From positions 86,360-150,359 of the forward strand of contig NZ_FQYR01000007.1 in NCBI RefSeq assembly GCF_900141815.1: a stretch of DNA of 64,000 bases, in the 5' to 3' direction. This document shows positions 27,671 to 36,837 of the stretch, one piece after another. The notes under the pieces are model-generated. The model saw only the letters and a list, made by a program, of their open reading frames with translations, made no database searches and was not told the origin of the DNA. The first letter of the stretch is position 1; the number at the start of each line of letters is the position of its first letter. Position numbers and translations under genes: made by a program. Origin of the DNA: Rubritalea squalenifaciens DSM 18772. GTDB taxonomy: Bacteria > Verrucomicrobiota > Verrucomicrobiia > Verrucomicrobiales > Akkermansiaceae.

Positions 27671-28918
27671 TCAGGAAAACCTCTTCACGAGCACGGTAGC
27701 GTTGTGGCCACCAAAGCCGAAGGAGTTGCTGAGAGCAGCCTCGACTTTCATTTCGCGAGCTTCGTTCGCGCAGTAGTCGAGATCACACTCTGGATCTTGA
27801 TCCTGAAGGTTGATCGTAGGAGCTACGACACCTTCCTTGATAGCCATCAAGCAGGCAGCAATTTCCACACCACCGGCAGCCCCAAGAAGGTGACCAGTCA
27901 TGGACTTGGTGGAACTTACTACGAGACCATTCTTCGCATAGTCTCCGAAGGCAAGCTTGATTGCAGTAGTCTCAGATATATCACCGAGTGGAGTAGAGGT
28001 ACCGTGAGCATTCACATAAGTGATGTCCTCGGCATTCATACCAGCATGCTTCATAGCCATGTGCATGGCGCGGCATGGACCGGAACCATCTGGAGATGGA
28101 GCACTGAGGTGGTGAGCATCTGCACTCACACCGTAGCCCACAAGCTCAGCATAGATGGTTGCACCACGCTTCTTAGCATGCTCAAGCTCCTCGAGAATCA
28201 CGACACCAGCACCTTCACCCATGACGAAACCATCACGGCCCACGTCGAACGGACGGGAGGCGGCTTCTGGATCATCATTGCGTGTACTGAGAGCCTTCAT
28301 GTTGGAGAAGCCACTGAGGCCCATTGGCAGCATGGTCGCTTCTGCACCACCAGCAATGAAGGCATCGGCATCGCCGAACTTGATCATTCTCCAAGCCTCA
28401 CCAATGTTGTGGTTGGAAGTCGCACAAGCAGTCACGATCACCATGTTTGGTCCACCGAAGCCATACTCCATGGAAATCATACCACTGGCGATATTGGAGA
28501 TCATCATCGGGATCACGAAAGGAGACACACGAGCTGGACCTCTCTGGATCAGCTTCTCGTGCTCACGCTCTAGGGTACCCAAGCCACCGATACCGGAACC
28601 GACCATCACACCAACGCGTGTCTTGTCCACAGCTTCAGGGTCCATACCAGAATCTTCCATAGCCATCTTGGAGGCAGCCATGGCAAGCTGGGTGTAGCGG
28701 TCCGCACGGCGTGCGTCCTTAGGATCTTTGAAAAATGGCTTAGCGTCGAAATCTTTGACCTCACCGCCAATTTTCACCGGATAGTCGGTGGTATCAAGCT
28801 GGGTGATCTGGCCGATGCCGCTCTTGCCAGCTTTCATACCCTCCCAGGTACTCTTCAGGTCATTACCTAGAGGGCTGACTACTCCGATGCCGGTGATTAC
28901 TACTCTGCGTTCGTTCAT
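27671..28918 (-). CDS. fabF: 3-oxoacyl-ACP synthase II
   Basis: A 415-aa condensing enzyme of fatty-acid elongation. The Cys-His-His triad is visible: nucleophile Cys in VTACATSNHNIG, His in NAHGTSTPLGD and His in SMTGHLLGAAGG. The start MNERRVVITGIGVVSPLG is typical. No acpP or fabG is next to it. A small membrane/zinc-ribbon gene ends 52 bp upstream on the same strand. It has its own terminator at 27620-27653. A 289-aa antisense frame across this gene is a shadow. Confidence 0.98.
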   Translation of the reverse strand: MNERRVVITGIGVVSPLGNDLKSTWEGMKAGKSGIGQITQLDTTDYPVKIGGEVKDFDAKPFFKDPKDARRADRYTQLAMAASKMAMEDSGMDPEAVDKTRVGVMVGSGIGGLGTLEREHEKLIQRGPARVSPFVIPMMISNIASGMISMEYGFGGPNMVIVTACATSNHNIGEAWRMIKFGDADAFIAGGAEATMLPMGLSGFSNMKALSTRNDDPEAASRPFDVGRDGFVMGEGAGVVILEELEHAKKRGATIYAELVGYGVSADAHHLSAPSPDGSGPCRAMHMAMKHAGMNAEDITYVNAHGTSTPLGDISETTAIKLAFGDYAKNGLVVSSTKSMTGHLLGAAGGVEIAACLMAIKEGVVAPTINLQDQDPECDLDYCANEAREMKVEAALSNSFGFGGHNATVLVKRFS

Positions 28919-28970
28919 AGAAAAATTGTCTTCGGCGGGATTATCAATGCGATCTGGGATTGTGCAAGCA

Positions 28971-29213
28971 TCATCCTAAGCTTCGGTCTCTTCCGCGCTG
29001 AGTATCACGCCCGCAGTTGGGACATGGCACGATTTTAGAACTTCCACGATCCTCAAACAAACAGCCGCATACCGGGCAACTGATGATCTCCTTGTTCCGA
29101 TTCTTGAGATAGCGCCTGTCTCGCGCACGAGAGCCCAGAATCATGAAAAAAAGGAGCAATAGAGTCACTGCCATGATCCACAAGCCCAGCTCTTCTATGG
29201 TCATTTCAATCAT
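28971..29213 (-). CDS. Small membrane protein with C-terminal zinc ribbon, 80 aa
   Basis: I do not recognise a named family. Residues about 10-28 form one membrane helix (LWIMAVTLLLLFFMILG). After a basic stretch, two CxxC knuckles (CPVCGC and CPNCGR) form a likely zinc ribbon on the cytoplasmic side. Its start overlaps the end of the upstream 258-aa membrane gene by 8 bases, so it is the fourth gene of the ExbB/ExbD operon. A role tied to that complex is inferred from position only. Confidence 0.75.
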   Translation of the reverse strand: MIEMTIEELGLWIMAVTLLLLFFMILGSRARDRRYLKNRNKEIISCPVCGCLFEDRGSSKIVPCPNCGRDTQRGRDRSLG

Positions 29214-29982
29214 TACCGTTCCTCTTTCTACCTACGCGAACCACCATTTCACCGGCCTGCATCTCTATGTCGGCGGCTTTAAACTTCAGCCCTCTGAGCC
29301 AATTCTCCAGTAACTTGGAAAACTCTCCATTGCCTGGCTCGACGGGGGCCAGGTAGACCACATTTCCTGCACGATCCAAACTAATGAACCATCTAAACTG
29401 CTTCCCAAACTCCTCCGCTGGTATATCTTGCTCAAAAACCTCAATCTGCGGAGGCCTACGCTTCGACAAATCCCCTAGCATTTCAGTATCCAACTGAAGC
29501 TTGATCGGCGCTTCAGGCACTAACTCCCTCTCCCCTTTGGAGAGCTCCGGCAAGACCTGCTCAGCCACCTTGAAAATACTTGGAGAAGTGAGACGTTGCT
29601 GGCTAGCAGGCATCTCGCGCCACTCAGTTTCACGAATCGAGGATGTCGCCAGTGCCAAAGTCAGCTCATCCTCGACTCGCTGCAAATGTTCCTGATCATC
29701 AGCCGGGTCCCAGCGGGCTGGAAATGGAGATTTCTGATCAACCCACAGGCTAAGTCGTTCATCATTTTCCGGCACCAGCATAATTTTGGCCACCCGCCTC
29801 TGAAGCGGTTTACTCTTACGCACGTTGATATTCAGCCCAATGAAAGCTAGGGTAAAAATCCCTCCGGTCAGAAAAATAGCGAGGGTCATCCCGCCTCGGT
29901 TTCCGGCCAGACCACCGCGCCAGCGGAAGACCATTCCTGCCTCCCGGTCACGAGTCAGCTTTTTGCGCCTCGATAAAAACAT
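29206..29982 (-). CDS. Membrane-anchored protein of the ExbB/ExbD operon (TonB-like position), 258 aa
   Basis: A 258-aa protein with a basic N-terminus, one membrane helix (residues about 31-52, MTLAIFLTGGIFTLAFIG) and a long periplasmic part. It has no Pro-rich TonB linker, but its topology and its place directly after ExbB and ExbD (5 bp from exbD) are those of a TonB or TolA partner. The C-terminal 80 residues (YLAPVEPGNGEFSKLLENWL and after) resemble a small alpha/beta domain like the TonB C-terminus. It may couple the motor to an outer-membrane partner. This is inference from topology and context. Confidence 0.7.
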   Translation of the reverse strand: MFLSRRKKLTRDREAGMVFRWRGGLAGNRGGMTLAIFLTGGIFTLAFIGLNINVRKSKPLQRRVAKIMLVPENDERLSLWVDQKSPFPARWDPADDQEHLQRVEDELTLALATSSIRETEWREMPASQQRLTSPSIFKVAEQVLPELSKGERELVPEAPIKLQLDTEMLGDLSKRRPPQIEVFEQDIPAEEFGKQFRWFISLDRAGNVVYLAPVEPGNGEFSKLLENWLRGLKFKAADIEMQAGEMVVRVGRKRNGND

Positions 29983-29987
29983 GCCCG

Positions 29988-30410
29988 TTAATCACCTCCG
30001 CGCATTTTCGCCACCCACCAGCATCGATATCCAGCCCTGAGCAGCTCGTAGCTGAGATCTTCACCAAAGCTATCAGGCACAGCCCTGTCCACTTTCATGT
30101 GGACAACAGGAGCCCCACCAGATTTCCAAGACTCAGCCTCCTTGGCCACATAATCCAAGAGCATGTCTCGTCTCACTTTGGTTTTGCCTACCCAAATCTG
30201 AGGTTCTTGGCCAGCTGTGACGGTCACCACAATAGGGTTAAGAAAACGCTGCATCCGGAAATCGTTTTCCGGCAACTTCACCTCAACACCAGCAAGTGGC
30301 ACAAAGCTCGGCCCAAGTAACGGAAATATAAGAACCAGAGCGATGAGATCCAAGAGAGGAAGGGCGTGCAGCATCCCAGGCCTCTCAGGCAATGACATCT
30401 GAAGCTTCAT
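29988..30410 (-). CDS. exbD: ExbD/TolR-family protein
   Basis: A 140-aa protein with one N-terminal membrane helix (LLDLIALVLIFPLLGPSFV) and a periplasmic domain of the ExbD/TolR type. The conserved membrane Asp (the proton-pathway residue) fits the Asp in LLDLIALV. ExbD/TolR works with ExbB/TolQ to turn the proton-motive force into motion of a periplasm-spanning partner. Its start overlaps the exbB-like stop by 4 bp, which indicates translational coupling. Confidence 0.85.
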   Translation of the reverse strand: MKLQMSLPERPGMLHALPLLDLIALVLIFPLLGPSFVPLAGVEVKLPENDFRMQRFLNPIVVTVTAGQEPQIWVGKTKVRRDMLLDYVAKEAESWKSGGAPVVHMKVDRAVPDSFGEDLSYELLRAGYRCWWVAKMRGGD

Positions 30411-31102
30411 TTCTTAGATCCTTTAGCGGCTTCCTTGTCCACTTTCTCACTCTGACGGGCTTGCTCACTGAAAGCCACAATCTCGCTCTTTTGCTCGCGA
30501 GCATCGCAAATTACATTCACCAACTCAATGGCTGCGCGCTCGATACGATGGATCAAACGCTTGGCTCTACCGAGGAAGTATAGATACATTAGGTAAGCTG
30601 GAACAGCTACCATCAGTCCAAAAGCCGTTGTCACCAGGCTTTCATAGACGCCCTGAGTCATTTTCTGGGTAGAATCGACCGTTGAGGCATCACTCATGGC
30701 TTGGAAAGTATAGATCAGACCAGTCACCGTCCCCATCATTCCGACGAGCGGAGCCACCAAAGCCACCGTGTAGAGGCCACGCAGATTCTTCTCGATACGA
30801 GGAACCTCGAGCTGCCCTGCTTCACGAGCAATGTCCCTGAGATCAGCACGGGACAAATGATGCCTCATCAAAGTAGCATGGGCCACGCGAGCGACGGGAC
30901 CCGGAGCGCGGGCTGCCTCGTGCATGGCTTCACCATAGGCCTTTTTGCGAACATGATTGGATAAGCCTAAAATAAGATCACCCACATGAATCCGAGTACG
31001 CTGAAAAAAGAGAATGCGCTCTAATGTAACCACCGTAGCTACAAAAGCCAGTGCCAACAGGACCCATACAAAGGCGCCACCTTCTTTAATCAGCTCAATC
31101 AT
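30407..31102 (-). CDS. exbB: ExbB/TolQ/MotA-family proton channel protein
   Basis: A 231-aa protein with three membrane helices (about residues 12-35, 110-133 and 155-176). The central signature VALVAPLVGMMGTVTGLIYTF and the third helix VTTAFGLMVAVPAYLMYLYFLG are typical of TolQ/ExbB channels. It forms the inner-membrane pentamer of the energy-transducing complex. It is the first gene of a four-gene unit (exbB, exbD, 258-aa anchor protein, 80-aa zinc-ribbon protein), with 4- or 8-base overlaps or a 5-bp gap between neighbours. Confidence 0.92.
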   Translation of the reverse strand: MIELIKEGGAFVWVLLALAFVATVVTLERILFFQRTRIHVGDLILGLSNHVRKKAYGEAMHEAARAPGPVARVAHATLMRHHLSRADLRDIAREAGQLEVPRIEKNLRGLYTVALVAPLVGMMGTVTGLIYTFQAMSDASTVDSTQKMTQGVYESLVTTAFGLMVAVPAYLMYLYFLGRAKRLIHRIERAAIELVNVICDAREQKSEIVAFSEQARQSEKVDKEAAKGSKK

Positions 31103-31198
31103 TTCGCGAAGACTACTGAATTCAGGACTTATAGGAAAGCCTGATTTGATAAATAAGACTCATTAACTATTCTTAAGATAACTCCCGCCAACCCTCGA

Positions 31199-32047
31199 CT
31201 AGAGTTCCACAAACTCAAGTGAAATATCCAGAGCCACCGCCGAGTGAGTAATCGCCCCTACGGAGATGAAATCCACGCCTGTACTCGCAATGGAAGAAAC
31301 CCTGTCGAGCACTACCCCACCGCTGGCTTCCAGCTTGGGCTTATCGTGAGAACCTCTCATCGACACCGCCTCGGCCATCTGCTCATTCGTCATGTTGTCG
31401 AGCAGGATGTAATCCACGCCTTCCATCTGAAGGAATGCCTCTACTTGCTCCAAGCGGTCAGCCTCCAATTCGACTTCCACACCTGGCTTGTCTTGTTTGA
31501 GCTGTTTGATGGATTTTTGTAGGAGTTCAAGACCACCTTCTGCCACCAAGTGGTTATCTTTTACCATAGCCCGGTCATACAATCCCATACGGTGATTGGT
31601 CCCGCCACCGGCTACTACGGCCATTTTTTCAAGCAACCGCCATCCCGGCGTAGTCTTCCTAGTATCAAGAATCTCTGCTTTGGCATCTTTGGTCTCAGCG
31701 ACAAATTGTGCCGTCTTCGTGGCTATCCCTGAAAGGCGCTGCATGAAATTCAGGGCTGTACGCTCTGCGGTGAGTAAGGATCTCGCTGACCCGGAGATCT
31801 CCATCGGCCTGGCTCCTACGGTCACACGGCTCCCCTCAGGGAGTAGACGCTTCACCACGATATCTGAGTCCACTTTCTTAAAGACCGCTTCCACAACGTC
31901 CAAACCGGCTACCACACCATCCTCTTTCACGAGCATGAAAGCCCGGGCCATCTTGTTAGCAGGCACAAAATACTCGGAAGTCACGTCGCCGTCCCCGATA
32001 TCCTCAGCCAGCGCCATGTCAATCAGCTGTTCCACATGTGGATTCAT
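31199..32047 (-). CDS. nadC: Nicotinate-nucleotide diphosphorylase (carboxylating)
   Basis: A 282-aa enzyme that converts quinolinate and PRPP into nicotinate mononucleotide for de novo NAD synthesis. Signature stretches are ALAEDIGDGDVTSE near the N-terminus, LNFMQRLSGIAT, DTRKTTPGWRLLEKMAV and GGGTNHRMGLYD, and the late EASGG and VDFISVGAITHS. No nadA or nadB is next to it. It is divergent from lpxC-fabZ. Confidence 0.97.
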   Translation of the reverse strand: MNPHVEQLIDMALAEDIGDGDVTSEYFVPANKMARAFMLVKEDGVVAGLDVVEAVFKKVDSDIVVKRLLPEGSRVTVGARPMEISGSARSLLTAERTALNFMQRLSGIATKTAQFVAETKDAKAEILDTRKTTPGWRLLEKMAVVAGGGTNHRMGLYDRAMVKDNHLVAEGGLELLQKSIKQLKQDKPGVEVELEADRLEQVEAFLQMEGVDYILLDNMTNEQMAEAVSMRGSHDKPKLEASGGVVLDRVSSIASTGVDFISVGAITHSAVALDISLEFVEL

Positions 32048-32132
32048 GCAGGAAACATAACGGGCAATTTACGGGAGAAAACACAAAACTTGAAACTTGC
32101 ATGTTGTCCCCGCCAAGTTTTCACTCCAAGCC

Positions 32133-33446
32133 ATGCCGACTGACATGCAACATACACTCGCCAAGCCAGCTACGCTGGAGGGCTCATCCCTGCACACTGG
32201 CGAGAAAGTGACTCTCACCATCAAACCAGCTCCGGTTGACTCCGGCTTTCAATTCCGCCGCATCGACCTTCCAGACCAGCCATTCATCGATGCCGATGTC
32301 GATAAGGTTCAAACTGTTGAGCGTGCTACCACCTTGGCTGAAGGTTCCGTGAAAGTGCATACCGTCGAGCACGTTCTCTCCGCTCTCACTGGTATGGGCG
32401 TAGACAATGCTCTGATCGAAATGGACGCTAATGAACCCCCTATCGGTGACGGTTCCTCCGCTCCATACGTCGAACTCATCAAGCAAGCAGGCCTAGAGCA
32501 GCAGGATGCACCACGCAAAGTCTGGGAAATCCGCGAGCCTATCCACCTTGAAACTGGTAACGGTTCCACACTCACCGTCGTTCCTGACAAGGAGTTCCGC
32601 GTCTCCGTGACCAATGTTGGTCCTGACGGCCGCTTCACACAGTTTTTTTCTACCGTCGTCACTCCTGAGACTTATGAAAAGGAAATCGCTCCTGCTCGTA
32701 CATTCGTCTATTACGAGGATGTGAAGCCACTTCTCGACAAAGGTCTCATCAAAGGCGGCTCCATCGAGAACGCTGTCGTTATCCGCGGTGAGGAAATCAT
32801 GAGCAAGGAGCCAATGCGCTTCAACAACGAGTTTGCCCGCCACAAGGCACTTGATGTCATTGGTGACCTCATGCTCTCTGGCAAGCGCATCACTGGCCAC
32901 GTCATCTGCATCAAGCCTGGTCACGGCCCTAACACCAAGATGGCTTCTACTCTCAAGCGCGAATACACCCGCATGCGCTCCATGGTTCCACCATTGGCGA
33001 TTCCAAAGGGCGAGGCAGTGCTCGATATCAACGATATCCTCAAAATCCTTCCTCACCGTTACCCGTTCCTGCTGGTCGACCGCATCGTCGACTTCGAAGG
33101 CGACAACAAGTGCACTGGTGTGAAGAACGTCACCATGAACGAGCCATTCTTCCCAGGTCACTTCCCAGGTCACCCTATCATGCCAGGTGTTCTTCAGGTA
33201 GAAGCCATGGCTCAGGTAGCTTCCGTTCTTATGCTTCGTCTTCCAGAGAACCAAGGCAAGATCGGCTACTTTATGTCTGCAGACAACGTCAAGTGGCGCC
33301 GCCCAGTACTTCCTGGCGACACACTCTTCATCGAAGCTGAGATTCTCAAGATGCGCCGCTCTATCGGCTACGCAACTTGCCGCTGCATCGTGAACGGAGA
33401 TGTTGTTTCCTCAGGTGATCTTAAGTTCTCCCTGATCGACAACTAA
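32133..33446 (+). CDS. lpxC/fabZ: LpxC-FabZ bifunctional protein (lipid A deacetylase fused to hydroxyacyl-ACP dehydratase)
   Basis: A fusion of about 437 aa. Residues about 1-290 are LpxC, the zinc deacetylase that commits UDP-acyl-GlcNAc to lipid A: EGSSLHTGEKVTL, HTVEHVLSAL (zinc His), DANEPPIGDGSS and HKALDVIGDL are present. Residues about 295-437 are FabZ, which dehydrates hydroxyacyl-ACP: ILPHRYPFLLVDRI, the catalytic His of PGHFPGHPIMPG and Glu of LQVEAMAQ. This fusion is known in Bacteroidota and Verrucomicrobiota and joins the two enzymes that compete for acyl-ACP. The frame opens at a TTG (32097); I chose the ATG at 32133, and 32145 is also possible. A shared terminator follows. Confidence 0.97.
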   Translation: MPTDMQHTLAKPATLEGSSLHTGEKVTLTIKPAPVDSGFQFRRIDLPDQPFIDADVDKVQTVERATTLAEGSVKVHTVEHVLSALTGMGVDNALIEMDANEPPIGDGSSAPYVELIKQAGLEQQDAPRKVWEIREPIHLETGNGSTLTVVPDKEFRVSVTNVGPDGRFTQFFSTVVTPETYEKEIAPARTFVYYEDVKPLLDKGLIKGGSIENAVVIRGEEIMSKEPMRFNNEFARHKALDVIGDLMLSGKRITGHVICIKPGHGPNTKMASTLKREYTRMRSMVPPLAIPKGEAVLDINDILKILPHRYPFLLVDRIVDFEGDNKCTGVKNVTMNEPFFPGHFPGHPIMPGVLQVEAMAQVASVLMLRLPENQGKIGYFMSADNVKWRRPVLPGDTLFIEAEILKMRRSIGYATCRCIVNGDVVSSGDLKFSLIDN

Positions 33447-33470
33447 GCCGTCGCTTTATCCCTCTTTTAA

Positions 33471-33503
33471 AAAAGCCGCAACAGTTTGACTGTTGCGGCT
33501 TTT
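33471..33503. terminator. Bidirectional terminator between lpxC-fabZ and the sulfatase-SGNH gene
   Basis: AAAAGCCGCAACAG and CTGTTGCGGCTTTT form a 14-bp perfect stem with a 5-base loop. A and T runs flank it on both sides (TTTTAAAAAA before, TTTTCTTTT after). It serves two convergent genes. Confidence 0.92.
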
Positions 33504-33524
33504 CTTTTGAGAGATCTATACTGT

Positions 33525-35717
33525 CTAGAGATCGAGTTTCTTAAGTTCAGCGTCGAGCGCTTTCCCCCAGATCTCGTAAGAGCCAGCATTGAGGTGAAGC
33601 ATATCAGGCATCACCTTTTTGCTCAAGGTTCCCTTCTCATCCAGAAACTGCTCAGAGATATCGACGAAATGCACTTTGCCATCAGTAGAGGCAAATTCCT
33701 TGATCTCCTTGTTCACAGCAATGTTGTGCTGTCTCAACTTGTCCTCAGCTGTGGCACCACGAGGAAATATCCCGAAGAGAACGACATCCATTTCAGGCTT
33801 ACGGTCCCGCAGAAGCTTGACGATATGCTGAATACCCACAGCAGTCTCGTGAGGCTTATCGACATTTGACTTGGCATTGTTCGTGCCAATCATAATCACA
33901 GCCGCCTTTGGCGCATCATCTGTTGGCATTTCCTCCATCAGAAGTCGCCACAATACATGCTGTGTGCGGTCTCCACTGAACCCCAGATTGATTGCCTTCC
34001 GCGGGGCGAGATACTTTGCCCATGCAGCTTTGCCTGCACCTTCCCACCCCTGGGTGATCGAGTCCCCAATCATGAGCACTTCATGACCACCAGCTTTCGC
34101 TGTTTTCTTTGCCTTATTGTGACGGTCTTTCCACCACTTCTGGTTCATACGAGAAGCAGGAACCGTGGCATCATAGACCTCATACTCAGCACGCACCTCA
34201 AAGTAGAGCTTCTTCATTCTAGCAAAGACATCAGCGTACTCTGCATCGTCGTGGAATGATTGCATCTCCTTAGGATCCTTCTCCAGATCAAACAAGTTCC
34301 ACTCGTTGGTGTTAGGGAAGCGCATGATTTTGTAGCGCTGGGTACGTACACCATCATGCTTGGCCACATGGTGAGTCCTCTCACCTGTGTATTGGTAATA
34401 GATAGCCTCACGGAAATCCTCAGGCTTGCTCAGCTCAGATTTCAGCACAGGCACGATACTCTTGCCCTGCATGTGTGCGGGAGCCTCTACGCCAGCAACA
34501 TCCAAAAAGGTAGGTCCATAATCAATGTTCTGAATCATCGCCTTTGGTCTGCTACCCGGCTTGATCACTCCTGGCCAGCGAATCAGGAACGGCATTTCCA
34601 GAGACTCCTCAAACATCCAGCGTTTATCGTACCAACCGTGCTCACCCAGATAGAATCCCTGATCGGATGAATAAATCACGATGGTATTCTCAGCCAGACC
34701 AGCCTCGTCTAGATAATCAAGAAGTTTGCCAATACCTTCATCCACCCCCTTTACACAGCGGAGATAATTCTTCATGTAGCGCTGATATTTCCATCGGGTC
34801 ACATCCTGATCGGTCAGCTTACCCGCTTTCATATCGGCGATAAATTTCTGGTTCAGCGGCTCGTAATGGGCATCCCACGCCTCACGCTGATCTTCGGTCA
34901 TGCGCTTATAGTCACCAAAGCCATAACCAGCTGTGAAATGCTTCGGAAACAGATTTTCACCGTGAAACTTCATATCGTGTCCCCAACTAAAGTGGTTAGC
35001 GATACTCATCTCATTCTCAGCCAGAGTCTTTGACCTGTTCTTGTAGTCATCAAACAAGGTGTCTGGCTCGGGAATAGTAACTCCATCAAACAGCTTGAAG
35101 TGTCGGGGAGCTGGACTCCAGGAGCGGTGAGGTGCCTTGTGCTGGCACATCAGCACGAATGGCTTGTCCTTATCTCTCCCCTCTCTCAGCCATTTCAGAG
35201 CCTGCTCGGTCACCACATCATTACAATGACCTTGGTATCTCTTACGCTTTCCATCAGGCATTTGCATCATGTCAGGGTTGTAGTACATCCCCTGACCGGG
35301 CAGGATCTCCCAGAAATCAAAGCCTTGAGGCAGGGAATGCAAGTGCCACTTACCGATCATCGCAGTCTGATATCCCGCCTTTTGCATCAATCCCGGAAAG
35401 GTGGTCTGCGTGCCATCAAACACCGAGTTATTGTTATCCATGAATCCATTGCGGTGAGAATGCATGCCAGTAAGGATGGCTGCACGCGATGGTCCACAGA
35501 TAGAGTTACAGCAGAATGAATTCTCGATCAGTGCCCCCTCCTTGGCGAGCCGATCAATATTAGGAGTAGGAGCAATATCTTTGAGACGACCTCCATAAGC
35601 TGAGATCGCCTCAGTTGCATGGTCATCGGAGAAAATAAACAGGATGTTTGGCCGCTCGGCTGCAGTAGCCATCACAGAGCCCAACAGTAGTGTACATAGG
35701 CGAGTTCGTAACTTCAT
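33525..35717 (-). CDS. Secreted sulfatase fused to a C-terminal SGNH/GDSL esterase domain
   Basis: A 730-aa secreted protein (signal peptide ending near MATAA). Residues about 21-500 are a type I sulfatase: NILFIFSDDHA with metal-binding Asp31/Asp32, and CGPSRAAILTG, where Cys74 would be turned into formylglycine. Residues 543-730 are an SGNH hydrolase: block I GDSIT (Ser553), a GTNN block (about residues 611-614) and DMLH (Asp705/His708) as the last block. The chain therefore seems able to remove both sulfate and acyl (for example acetyl) groups from one polysaccharide. Each domain is clear; the joint substrate is inferred. The gene reads through the linker with no stop or frameshift. Confidence 0.93.
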   Translation of the reverse strand: MKLRTRLCTLLLGSVMATAAERPNILFIFSDDHATEAISAYGGRLKDIAPTPNIDRLAKEGALIENSFCCNSICGPSRAAILTGMHSHRNGFMDNNNSVFDGTQTTFPGLMQKAGYQTAMIGKWHLHSLPQGFDFWEILPGQGMYYNPDMMQMPDGKRKRYQGHCNDVVTEQALKWLREGRDKDKPFVLMCQHKAPHRSWSPAPRHFKLFDGVTIPEPDTLFDDYKNRSKTLAENEMSIANHFSWGHDMKFHGENLFPKHFTAGYGFGDYKRMTEDQREAWDAHYEPLNQKFIADMKAGKLTDQDVTRWKYQRYMKNYLRCVKGVDEGIGKLLDYLDEAGLAENTIVIYSSDQGFYLGEHGWYDKRWMFEESLEMPFLIRWPGVIKPGSRPKAMIQNIDYGPTFLDVAGVEAPAHMQGKSIVPVLKSELSKPEDFREAIYYQYTGERTHHVAKHDGVRTQRYKIMRFPNTNEWNLFDLEKDPKEMQSFHDDAEYADVFARMKKLYFEVRAEYEVYDATVPASRMNQKWWKDRHNKAKKTAKAGGHEVLMIGDSITQGWEGAGKAAWAKYLAPRKAINLGFSGDRTQHVLWRLLMEEMPTDDAPKAAVIMIGTNNAKSNVDKPHETAVGIQHIVKLLRDRKPEMDVVLFGIFPRGATAEDKLRQHNIAVNKEIKEFASTDGKVHFVDISEQFLDEKGTLSKKVMPDMLHLNAGSYEIWGKALDAELKKLDL

Positions 35718-35838
35718 GAGTGATTTATCGTTCGATAGTGAGAGTGAAAGAACGACTCTATGAAGAATAAACTATCAATTTGAAGAGAATTTCTCGGCAT
35801 CATACACAGCCGCCCCAACATTGCCTGTTTATCGATGA

Positions 35839-36837
35839 CTAGCGCGGCGGGTGTGGAGGATGAGGCGGATGTCCGTCTCCATCCGGCCGACGATGGTCGC
35901 CGCGATGATCTGGCCGACGATGATCTTCACGCCGGTCTGGTCTTCCCCTCTCATGGTGCGGGCCTCGCTCTCTCCCCCCACGAGGACCACCACGATGCTC
36001 AAAGCTTGGATCAGGTTCGCCGCGGAAAAGTCGAGGTATGAACGGAAAATCCTCAGTCAAAACATAATAATAGGTACCATCAGGAAATTCTGGAGTCACC
36101 CCCTCACGCCCGTTGCATTCATCCAGATCTCCAGCCCCTTGCACGTACTCAAAATCCTGAGCAAAACTCCCGTCAGGTTTACCGCCTGGCCCACCATCAC
36201 GCTTTCCCGTCTTGAGCTTGTAGCTGGACTTTAGCTTTATCAGAGAGCTTTTGGAATCGGATGCCTCTTTATGCCCATAAAGAGCGTAGATGGGATAGCC
36301 ATCAGCAGCCCAGCCAATCAGCGTCATCTCTTGTTTGTTCGCCTTTAACTCTATCAGCAAGCCATTGGGCATGCCATGGTAATGATACGCTCCAGTGGGC
36401 TGAACATGGGCATGATTTTCATCTAATCCCAAATTCAGTTTGCTGGTAAGCGCCTCATAAGACCAACGCCTATCATTATTCCACGTCTCTGCTGTTCCTG
36501 GATCAAATACGACACCATTGACGGCTACTCCAAATACCTGTCCCAGAGCATTCCTTGGCCTATCCAGCTTCTTTGGTGTCACAGGCACCTCGAATCGATA
36601 GTTCTGAACCCTGATTTCATTAGGGTTGTGTCGATTTGGAAAACTGCCAGTACTGTGTACAGGAATCCCATTGGCTGTGATCACCCGCTTATCACCTTCC
36701 ACTTTGATTTGGACTTCATTCTTAGCCTCCCCCACGGAGGCTTTTCTTGAGGTTTTCTCATGCACTCCCTCATGAGCATGCAGCAACCCGCAAATACATC
36801 CGGAGCTCACTACCACTGTTATCAATTTCTTCATCAC
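35839..36837 (-). CDS. Secreted YHYH-domain protein with His/Arg/Pro-rich tail
   Basis: A 332-aa protein with a signal peptide whose hydrophobic core contains SSGCICGLLHA. The centre is a YHYH domain: VFGVAVNGVVFDPGTAETWN, the name-giving GAYHYHGMPNG, and GWAADGYPIYALYG, then CNGREGVTPEFPDGTYYYVLT. From about residue 280 the chain becomes a low-complexity tail of Arg, Gly, His, Asp and Pro (DHRRPDHRGDHRRPDGDGHP), ending in HPPHPPHPP. The YHYH family is widespread in secreted proteins but has no settled function; its conserved His and the His-rich tail suggest metal binding. A much larger paralogue is at 41630-46621. Confidence 0.85.
   Translation of the reverse strand: MMKKLITVVVSSGCICGLLHAHEGVHEKTSRKASVGEAKNEVQIKVEGDKRVITANGIPVHSTGSFPNRHNPNEIRVQNYRFEVPVTPKKLDRPRNALGQVFGVAVNGVVFDPGTAETWNNDRRWSYEALTSKLNLGLDENHAHVQPTGAYHYHGMPNGLLIELKANKQEMTLIGWAADGYPIYALYGHKEASDSKSSLIKLKSSYKLKTGKRDGGPGGKPDGSFAQDFEYVQGAGDLDECNGREGVTPEFPDGTYYYVLTEDFPFIPRLFRGEPDPSFEHRGGPRGGRERGPHHERGRPDRREDHRRPDHRGDHRRPDGDGHPPHPPHPPR

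Noticed and set aside
27704..28573. 289-aa frame on the plus strand
   Set aside because: It lies fully antisense to fabF, whose active-site motifs prove the minus-strand frame; the antisense peptide has no domain.
32493..33254. 253-aa frame on the minus strand
   Set aside because: Antisense to lpxC-fabZ, which carries all expected motifs.
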